Of a stretch of DNA of 46,293 bases, positions 40,015-46,293 are shown piece by piece. Position numbers and translations under genes: made by a program. Under the pieces are notes generated by a model, which ran no database searches, was not told where the DNA came from, and saw nothing but the letters and a program-made list of their open reading frames with translations. The DNA is taken from the NCBI GenBank assembly GCA_013696465.1, contig JACCYN010000261.1, forward strand, positions 1-46,293, in the 5' to 3' direction. The first letter of the stretch is position 1; each line of letters opens with the position of its first letter. Source of the DNA: Pyrinomonadaceae bacterium. Lineage in GTDB: Bacteria; Acidobacteriota; Blastocatellia; Pyrinomonadales; Pyrinomonadaceae.

Positions 40015-40120
40015 GATTTCTGATTCTTGATTTGCGATTTTTGATTGATCGCGTTGCGAGATTGAATTAACAACCAGAGGTTTTCAAATCGCAAATCGGC
40101 AATCAAAAATCCGAGATTTC
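40015..40120. repeat. 7-nt-periodic inverted-repeat element (element 8), rpoA/rplQ spacer
   Basis: GATTTCT GATTCTT GATTTGC GATTTTT GATTGAT facing CAAATCG CAAATCG GCAATCA AAAATCC. Confidence 0.85.
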
Positions 40121-40121
40121 T

Positions 40122-41177
40122 TTACTCTTCTTCGTCGTCGTCCGCGTAGTCACTGGTGTCGCTGTCGCGCCCGCCGGTGCCCGGAATCGGGTTGCCCTGC
40201 TCGTCAATCTCCATCCCGAAATCGAGACCCATGCCGTGCAGAATGTCTTTTATTTCGTTCAAGGATTTCTTGCCGAAGTTTTTCGTCGCCAGCATCTCGC
40301 GCTCGGAGCGCTGCACGAGTTCGCGGATCGAGCGGATGTTAGCGTTCTTCAAACAGTTGTAAGAGCGCACGGAGAGTTCTAATTCGTCCACCGAGCGATC
40401 AAGTAAGTCGTTTCGCGGCAGGGGCGGACGTTCGACGTTGGAGTAAGCCAAATCGTCCGAATCCTCCTCGAAGTTGATGAAGAGCGTCATGTGATCTTTG
40501 ATCAACTTCGCGGCGCGACCGATGGCGTCTTCGGGACTCACGCTGCCGTCCGTCCACACTTCCATCGTCAGCTTGTCAAACTCGGTGTTCTGACCGAGAC
40601 GCGCCGCTTCGACCGCGTAGTTAACTTTCTTGACGGGCGTGTGAACGGCGTCAACCGGAATGTAGCCAAGCGATAAATCTTCGTCGAAGTTGCGGTCGGC
40701 AGGGACGTAGCCGCGCCCGCGCTTCAGTCGCACTTCGATGTTGAGCGAACCGCCTTCGCTGACGGTTGCGATGTAGATGTTCGGATCGAGCACTTCAACG
40801 TCGGCGTCCGTCTTGATGTCGCCGGAGAGAATTTCGCCCGCGCCGTCTTTCGTGATCGTCAACGTCTTCGCTTCGCTGCTGTGAAGCTTAAACGGAACCT
40901 GCTTGAGGTTGAGAATGACGTCCGTCGCATCTTCGACGACGCCGCTGATCGGCGAAAACTCATGCTCGACGCCTTCGATCTTAACGGCCGTGACGGCCGC
41001 CCCCTCAATCGAAGAGAGCAGCGCGCGGCGTAGAGAGTTGCCGACCGTAGTGCCGAAACCACGCTCGAAAGGTTGCGCCGAGAAACGACCGAAGCGTTCG
41101 GTGAGCGTTTCGTTGTCAACCACGAGACGGCGCGGCATCTGAAACCCAGTCCAAAGATTATTCTGATCTATAGCCAT
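40122..41177 (-). CDS. rpoA: DNA-directed RNA polymerase subunit alpha
   Basis: [42 protein letters not shown]; alpha-[30 protein letters not shown]. Confidence 0.98.
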   Translation of the reverse strand: MAIDQNNLWTGFQMPRRLVVDNETLTERFGRFSAQPFERGFGTTVGNSLRRALLSSIEGAAVTAVKIEGVEHEFSPISGVVEDATDVILNLKQVPFKLHSSEAKTLTITKDGAGEILSGDIKTDADVEVLDPNIYIATVSEGGSLNIEVRLKRGRGYVPADRNFDEDLSLGYIPVDAVHTPVKKVNYAVEAARLGQNTEFDKLTMEVWTDGSVSPEDAIGRAAKLIKDHMTLFINFEEDSDDLAYSNVERPPLPRNDLLDRSVDELELSVRSYNCLKNANIRSIRELVQRSEREMLATKNFGKKSLNEIKDILHGMGLDFGMEIDEQGNPIPGTGGRDSDTSDYADDDEEE

Positions 41178-41269
41178 AATATTTATTTGTATTTGTCAAA
41201 AAGCTTCGCGCCCGAAAGAGAGCGCGCCATCGAAAAACGAAAGCGCCTCGCGCAGTTCGCGCGCGGTTT

Positions 41270-41911
41270 CTACTTACTGTAAAGCTCGACGATTAGTTGT
41301 TCGTTGATCGAGCGATCAATATCATCGCGCGTCGGAAGGCTCGCCACACGCACGCTCATGTCGGCGTCCTCGACGGGCGCGATCCAGCTTGGGCGTCCGC
41401 GACCGGCCGCAGTCGCCCACGCGCCTTCGACGTGCGCGTTGCTGCGGCTTCCCTCGCGGATGGTAACCGTGTCGCCGATTTTTACTTGGAAAGAAGGAAT
41501 ATCAACTTTGCGATCATTGACCGCAACGTGCCCGTGGTTGACGAGCTGGCGCGCTTGACGGCGCGAGGTGGCGAACCCGCCGCGATACACCGCGTTATCA
41601 AGGCGACGCTCTAAGAGCGCGAGCAAATTTTCGCCGGTGATGCCCTTTTGACGCGCGGCGCGCTCGAAGTAGTTGCGAAACTGCCCTTCGAGCACAAAGT
41701 AGATACGCTTCACCTTCTGCTTTTCGCGCAACTGCTGACCGTAGCCAACGAGGGCTTTGCCGCGCCGCATCGAGTTTCCGTGTTGACCGGGCGGCTGCGT
41801 GCCGCGTTTTTCAATCGGACATGAGGGCTTGTAACAACGGTCGCCCTTCAAAAATAACTTTGCACCTTCACGGCGGCACAGACGGCACACCGCTTCTCTA
41901 TACCTAGCCAA
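41270..41911 (-). CDS. rpsD: 30S ribosomal protein S4
   Basis: [36 protein letters not shown]...[30 protein letters not shown]. Confidence 0.97.
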   Translation of the reverse strand: MARYREAVCRLCRREGAKLFLKGDRCYKPSCPIEKRGTQPPGQHGNSMRRGKALVGYGQQLREKQKVKRIYFVLEGQFRNYFERAARQKGITGENLLALLERRLDNAVYRGGFATSRRQARQLVNHGHVAVNDRKVDIPSFQVKIGDTVTIREGSRSNAHVEGAWATAAGRGRPSWIAPVEDADMSVRVASLPTRDDIDRSINEQLIVELYSK

Positions 41912-42021
41912 GTTGTTGCCTCCAGTTTAACTTCTTGAGTTGAACGGAAAAGTTTACAAGCCGGAACACGCAAAGCCTGAAAGCGCGCCCAAGCCCTTCA
42001 TCCTTTAGGCCGATGAATAAA

Positions 42022-42117
42022 TTTTAGATTTGCGATTGCTGATCTTTGATTTAACAATTAAAAGGTTAAATCAAAGTCACGACTTTCGTTTCGATCAAAA
42101 ATCTAAAATCAAAGATG
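42022..42117. repeat. 7-nt-periodic inverted-repeat element (element 9), rpsD/rpsK spacer
   Basis: Nested: perfect CTTTGATTTAAC (42044-42055)/GTTAAATCAAAG (42065-42076); outer GATTTTAGATTTGCGATT-type vs GATCAAAAATCTAAAATCAAAGAT. Confidence 0.85.
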
Positions 42118-42119
42118 TT

Positions 42120-42521
42120 TCAGACTCTGCGACGCTTCGGTGGACGGCATCCGTTGTGCGGGATCGGCGTCGTATCTCTGATCGAAACGATGCGAATGCC
42201 CGCACTGCTGATCGCGCGAACCGCCGATTCACGGCCGCCGCCGGGCCCCTTAACGCGCACTTCCGCTTGGTGCATCCCCGCGTCTTTCGCTTTGTTCGCC
42301 GCTTCATATGCCGCCTGCTGCGCCGCGAACGGAGTTCCTTTACGCGAACCGCGAAATCCACGCGCGCCCGACGATGACTGCGCGATCAGATTGCCCTCCA
42401 AGTCAGTGATTGACACGAGCGTGTTGTTAAACGACGCCGCGATATGCACGATCCCGACCGGGATATTTTTCTTCTCTTTCTTACGAAAGACCTTCTTCTT
42501 ACCGGTTGTTGCTTTAGCCAT
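42120..42521 (-). CDS. rpsK: 30S ribosomal protein S11
   Basis: [49 protein letters not shown]...[14 protein letters not shown]. Confidence 0.97.
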   Translation of the reverse strand: MAKATTGKKKVFRKKEKKNIPVGIVHIAASFNNTLVSITDLEGNLIAQSSSGARGFRGSRKGTPFAAQQAAYEAANKAKDAGMHQAEVRVKGPGGGRESAVRAISSAGIRIVSIRDTTPIPHNGCRPPKRRRV

Positions 42522-42530
42522 AATTGAAAC

Positions 42531-42595
42531 GATGAACGCGGAAGGATGAACGCAGAACTGTTTTCACTTTATCGTTCCGCGTTCATCCTTCATAC
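42531..42595. repeat. 7-nt-periodic inverted-repeat element (element 10), rpsK/rpsM spacer
   Basis: GAAGGATGAACGCAGAAC (42541-42558) pairs with GTTCCGCGTTCATCCTTC (42574-42591), 17/18, 15-nt loop. Confidence 0.9.
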
Positions 42596-42603
42596 TTTAA
42601 GTG

Positions 42604-42987
42604 TTACTTCTTGCCCGGAGCTTTCTTCTTCGCAATCGTTGCGCGGCGCGGCCCCTTGCGGGTGCGCGCGTTGGTGTGCGTGCGTTGCCCGCGCGCGGGA
42701 AGCCCGCGACGGTGACGCAAACCGCGATAGCAACCGATGTCCATCAAACGCTTGATGTCCATCTGCACGCGCTTGCGAAGGTCGCCCTCTGTTTCGCCCT
42801 GCCCATCAATCACGGTGCGGATGCGATTAAGTTGTTCCTCATCTAAATCTCGCACGCGCGTGTTAACATTCACTTGCGCTTCATTTAAGATCGAGGTTGC
42901 GCGCGAACGCCCGATGCCGTAAACATACGTTAAGCCGATTTGGACGCGCTTGTTCTGCGGAATATCAATACCAGCCACACGAGCCAT
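42604..42987 (-). CDS. rpsM: 30S ribosomal protein S13
   Basis: [30 protein letters not shown]...[31 protein letters not shown]. Confidence 0.97.
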   Translation of the reverse strand: MARVAGIDIPQNKRVQIGLTYVYGIGRSRATSILNEAQVNVNTRVRDLDEEQLNRIRTVIDGQGETEGDLRKRVQMDIKRLMDIGCYRGLRHRRGLPARGQRTHTNARTRKGPRRATIAKKKAPGKK

Positions 42988-43003
42988 TTCTCTTCAACCC
43001 TTC

Positions 43004-43086
43004 CAGATTTTCGATTTTTAGTCTCCGACACGAAAGCGCAACTTCAAAATCACGGAGCGACTAAATCAAAAATCGCAAATCCAAAA
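43004..43086. repeat. 7-nt-periodic inverted-repeat element (element 11), rpsM/rpmJ spacer
   Basis: CAGATTTTCGATTTTTAGTCTCCG vs reverse complement of CGGAGCGACTAAATCAAAAATCGCAAATCC, with a 5-7 nt indel. Confidence 0.75.
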
Positions 43087-43092
43087 ATTCCC

Positions 43093-43206
43093 TTATCCTT
43101 GTCGCTGTTTATGTTTCGGGTTTGTGCAGATCACGCGCACCACGCCTTTGCGGTGCACAATCTTGCAGTTGTCGCAAATCTTTTTAACGGAAGCCCGTAC
43201 TTTCAT
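43093..43206 (-). CDS. rpmJ: 50S ribosomal protein L36 (absent from the ORF track; manually translated)
   Basis: [37 protein letters not shown], 37 aa. Confidence 0.97.
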   Translation of the reverse strand: MKVRASVKKICDNCKIVHRKGVVRVICTNPKHKQRQG

Positions 43207-43319
43207 TTCAACCACATCCCTCTATTGTTTATAAAAACGGAAGACGCTACAGACAATTAAAACTCTTCGCGCCGACAAACCGTGAATGGTAACACAGCAG
43301 TTCAGATTTGCCAAACCCC

Positions 43320-43406
43320 GGGGAAATCCCTAGTGGTTCAGTCTCAAATTAGAGCGCCGATAAATATTGATTCAGAATTACAAACTGAACTACTAGGGGG
43401 AAATCC
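43320..43406. mobile_element. MITE-like 67-bp insert with TIRs and 10-bp direct repeats
   Basis: GGGGAAATCC (43320-43329) | CTAGTGGTTCAGT (43330-43342) ... ACTGAACTACTAG (43384-43396) | GGGGAAATCC (43397-43406); TIR 12/13. Confidence 0.6.
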
Positions 43407-43407
43407 T

Positions 43408-44205
43408 CTATAAACTCGTCGCCAATTCAGCTTGCTTCGTCGTCGCTTCCGCTTCTTCTGCGATGAGCGTCAAGAGTTCAGGCCCCTCTTCCGCCACCGC
43501 GACCGTGTGCTCGACGTGCGCGCTCGGCTGCCCGTCGAGCGTAACGACCGTCCAGCCGTCAGCCAAAACTTTTGTTTCCTGCGTCCCCAAGTTGATCATC
43601 GGCTCGACGGCGAAAACGTATCCGGCTTTGATCTTCTCTTTCGTTCCCGGCTTCCCATAATTCGGAATCTGCGGGTCTTCGTGCATCTTGCGCCCGACGC
43701 CGTGCCCGACGTAATCGCGCACCACGCCATAGCCGTGTCGCTCGGCGTGTTGCTGCACCGCCCAACCAATGTCGCCGACGTGATTCCCGATGCGGCATTG
43801 CTCGATGGCGCGCGCCAAGCATTCTTCGGTGACTTCAATCAGCCGCAGCCACTCAGGACGCACGCGCCCCACGGGAATCGTTTTCGCCGTGTCGCCGACA
43901 AAGCCGTCCAGCGTCACGCCGCAATCAATCGAGATGATGTCGCCGTCTTTCAACTTTCTGGCCGACGGAAAACCGTGCACGACTTCTTCGTTGACGGAAG
44001 CGCAGATCGAAAAGGGAAAGCCGTTGTAGCCTTTGAAAGTCGGCGCGCCGCCCCCATCGCGGATCATGCGCTCGGCCGCCATGTCGAGTTCGAGCGTCAT
44101 CACGCCCGGCACGACCATTCGTTTCAACTCGCGCAAGACTTGCCCGACCAACTGCCCCGAAAGGCGCATCTTCTCCAACTCTTTTTTCGATTTCCCGATG
44201 ATCAT
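43408..44205 (-). CDS. map: type I methionine aminopeptidase
   Basis: NEEVVHGFPSARKLKDGDIISIDCGVTLDGFVGDTAKTIPVG; YVGHGVGRKMHEDPQIPNYG; FAVEPMINLGT. Confidence 0.97.
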   Translation of the reverse strand: MIIGKSKKELEKMRLSGQLVGQVLRELKRMVVPGVMTLELDMAAERMIRDGGGAPTFKGYNGFPFSICASVNEEVVHGFPSARKLKDGDIISIDCGVTLDGFVGDTAKTIPVGRVRPEWLRLIEVTEECLARAIEQCRIGNHVGDIGWAVQQHAERHGYGVVRDYVGHGVGRKMHEDPQIPNYGKPGTKEKIKAGYVFAVEPMINLGTQETKVLADGWTVVTLDGQPSAHVEHTVAVAEEGPELLTLIAEEAEATTKQAELATSL

Positions 44206-44217
44206 ATTAGCGTCTGA

Positions 44218-44901
44218 TCATTGCTTCGATAATGAACCGGAGCGTTCGCTCTTGTCCGCCAAAAACGCTTCGATCTCTTTGTAAATTGCCTCCAACTCGC
44301 TCGTCCCATCAACGCGATGCAAGCGCTTCGACTCCTTGTAGTAATTAAGTAGCGGGCGCGTCGAATTTTCGTATTCGCCGAGGCGCGTTCTTATCTTTTC
44401 AGGAACGTCGTCGGCGCGCTTCACGAGTTGCGCTTCAAGATGCTTGTCGCACACGCCTTCTTTCTGCGGCCGTTTGAAATAGACGTTATAGATTTCGCCG
44501 CAGACCGGGCAGGTCATGCGCCCTGAGGTGCGTTTCTCTAAAAGCTCAAAGGGCACGTCAACGAAGATGGCGGCGATTTTGTTTCCTTGCTCGACTGCTA
44601 ATTTTTCAAGCATCGCCGCCTGCGCTGTGGTGCGCGGGAAACCGTCGAGGATGTAGCCGTGTCTGCAATCTTCGCGGTTCGTGCGCTCATGCACAACGCG
44701 GATCACGAGATCGTCCGAGATCAACTTTCCTTCCGACTGCACGCGGCGAATGTCTTCGGCAAGCGGCGTTTCGGCTTTCGCAATTTCGCGGAACATATCG
44801 CCCGTTGAAATCTGCGGCCAACCGCGCCGCTCTTGCAACAGGCGCGCCTGCGTTCCCTTGCCTGCGCCCGGCGCGCCCATCATCACAACGATCTGAGACA
44901 T
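44218..44901 (-). CDS. adk: adenylate kinase with zinc-type lid
   Basis: MMGAPGAGKGTQARLLQERRGWPQISTGDMFR; LDGFPRTTAQA; TCPVCGEIYNVYFKRPQKEGVCDKH. Confidence 0.97.
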   Translation of the reverse strand: MSQIVVMMGAPGAGKGTQARLLQERRGWPQISTGDMFREIAKAETPLAEDIRRVQSEGKLISDDLVIRVVHERTNREDCRHGYILDGFPRTTAQAAMLEKLAVEQGNKIAAIFVDVPFELLEKRTSGRMTCPVCGEIYNVYFKRPQKEGVCDKHLEAQLVKRADDVPEKIRTRLGEYENSTRPLLNYYKESKRLHRVDGTSELEAIYKEIEAFLADKSERSGSLSKQ

Positions 44902-44908
44902 AGGAGAA

Positions 44909-44998
44909 TTTTGATTTTAGATTTGCGATTTTTGCTTTAACAGAATCTGCGATCTCAAATATGAAATTCAGAGCGCAAATCAAAAATCGCAAATCTTC
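44909..44998. repeat. 7-nt-periodic inverted-repeat element (element 12), secY/adk spacer
   Basis: GATTTGCGATTTTTG (44920-44934) perfectly pairs with CAAAAATCGCAAATC (44981-44995). Confidence 0.85.
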
Positions 44999-46293
44999 TC
45001 ATCCTCTTCGCCCGCGCAGGCGGCTGCCGGGGCCGAAGAAGCCTTCGTAGTTGCGCATAACTAATTGCGCCTCGATCTGCGCGACCGTATCCATTGCCAC
45101 GCCGACGAGAATCAAGAGCGACGTGCCGCCGAAGTAAAACTGATAGCCCATGCCGGTGGGAACCCATGACAAACCGGGCGTGCTGCTAAAAAAAGTGTCT
45201 AAGCTTCCGCCGATGAAGGGCAGGCGACCGACGTTGAGTCCGCTCAACATGATCTGTGGCACGAGCGCAACGAACGCGAGATAAAGCGCCCCGACGAACG
45301 TCAGCCGCGTCATGATCTTGTTCAAAAATTCAGCCGTCGCCCTGCCCGGACGGATGCTTGGGATCGACCCGCCGTGCTTGCGCAGGTTGTCCGAAACCTC
45401 TTCGACGTTAAAGACAATCGTGATGTAGAAGAACGTGAAGAAGATGATCAACGCGACGAAGATCAATTCGTAGTAGGGATCGCCGCCGTGAAATTGCTGA
45501 AAGAAGTTATTCACTTGGCTTTGCCACGAATTCGGGTTGGTCGCGTCGTATGGCACAAACTGCAAAATCGTTTGCGGCATCGCCAGCACCGACGACGCGA
45601 AGATGACGGGAATCACGCCGCTCATATTTACTTTGAGCGGCATCGTGGTTTGCTGCCCGCCGACGACCTGACGACCCATCGCACGCCGCGCGTAACTGAT
45701 CGGTATTTTACGCCGACCCGATTCCATAAAGACGATGAACGCGATCAGCGCGACGAAGACGGCGAGCATCACGAGCACGCCGACGGTCGCCATCGTGTCG
45801 CCGCCGCGCACGCGCCCGAAGACTTGCGTCACTCCCTGCGGCAAACCGATGACGATTCCCGCGAAGATCAAAAGCGAAATACCGTTGCCGATGCCGCGCT
45901 CCGTAATCTGCTCGCCGAGCCACATAACGAAGATCGTGCCGGTCGTCAAAGTCAACATCGTCGTCAGCAAAAATCCGTAACCCTGATCACCGACGCCGTT
46001 CGCCTGCAACCAGCGCGAGATGAACGAGCTTTGCACAAGCGCGAGCGCAACCGTCAGGTATCGCGTGTATTGATTGATCTTCTGCCGCCCAACTTCGCCT
46101 TCTTCCTGTAGTTTTTTGAGCGTCGGCCAGACGACGGTCATCAGTTGCAGGATGATCGAGGCGGTAATGTAAGGCATCACGCCGAGCGCGAAGACCGAAA
46201 TGGTTTTGAAGTTTCCGCCCGAAAAGAGATCGAGCACGCCGAGCAAGGTGTTGCTCACGTCGTTCCAGACGCGCGCCAACTGATCCTTGTTGA
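44999..46293 (-). CDS. secY: preprotein translocase subunit SecY, 5' partial (N-terminus beyond window end)
   Basis: GVLDLFSGGNFKTISVFALGVMPYITASIILQLMTVVWPTLKKLQEEGE; frame stays open to 46293. Confidence 0.96.
   Translation of the reverse strand, partial: NKDQLARVWNDVSNTLLGVLDLFSGGNFKTISVFALGVMPYITASIILQLMTVVWPTLKKLQEEGEVGRQKINQYTRYLTVALALVQSSFISRWLQANGVGDQGYGFLLTTMLTLTTGTIFVMWLGEQITERGIGNGISLLIFAGIVIGLPQGVTQVFGRVRGGDTMATVGVLVMLAVFVALIAFIVFMESGRRKIPISYARRAMGRQVVGGQQTTMPLKVNMSGVIPVIFASSVLAMPQTILQFVPYDATNPNSWQSQVNNFFQQFHGGDPYYELIFVALIIFFTFFYITIVFNVEEVSDNLRKHGGSIPSIRPGRATAEFLNKIMTRLTFVGALYLAFVALVPQIMLSGLNVGRLPFIGGSLDTFFSSTPGLSWVPTGMGYQFYFGGTSLLILVGVAMDTVAQIEAQLVMRNYEGFFGPGSRLRGRRG

Noticed and set aside
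43432-44217. 261-aa plus-strand ORF
   Set aside because: Antisense to map; no plausible domain.
45374-46111. 245-aa plus-strand ORF rich in charged residues
   Set aside because: Antisense to secY; composition is the complement of hydrophobic codons.

Overview
The window looks like an ordinary chromosomal housekeeping segment of a GC-rich Gram-negative bacterium, probably Acidobacteriota/Blastocatellia-like (taxonomy is inference). I call about 46 protein-coding genes. They include pyrG, kdsB, a cysK plus cystathionine lyase/synthase pair, a PP2C phosphatase, tsaD, hrcA-grpE-dnaK-dnaJ, efp, waaA, lpxK, a Ser/Thr kinase, a partial F0 ATP synthase cluster, a radical SAM/glycosyltransferase pair, rpmE-DUF1385-prfA, tatA, obgE-nadD-rsfS-(sigma54 activator)-rlmH, rplU-rpmA, accBC, and secY-adk-map-rpmJ-rpsM-rpsK-rpsD-rpoA-rplQ. 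I saw no rRNA, CRISPR or phage genes and recognised no tRNA. The main unexplained signal is a dispersed set of about 11 clear and 2 weak intergenic elements. Each is built from degenerate arrays with 7-nt periodicity arranged as facing inverted arms (hairpins). The heptamer sequence differs between elements, but the arms within one element match. All lie between co-directional genes, several inside the ribosomal protein operon. A second notable object is a 67-bp MITE-like insert with 13-bp terminal inverted repeats and perfect 10-bp flanking direct repeats, located between map and rpmJ where infA is often found.
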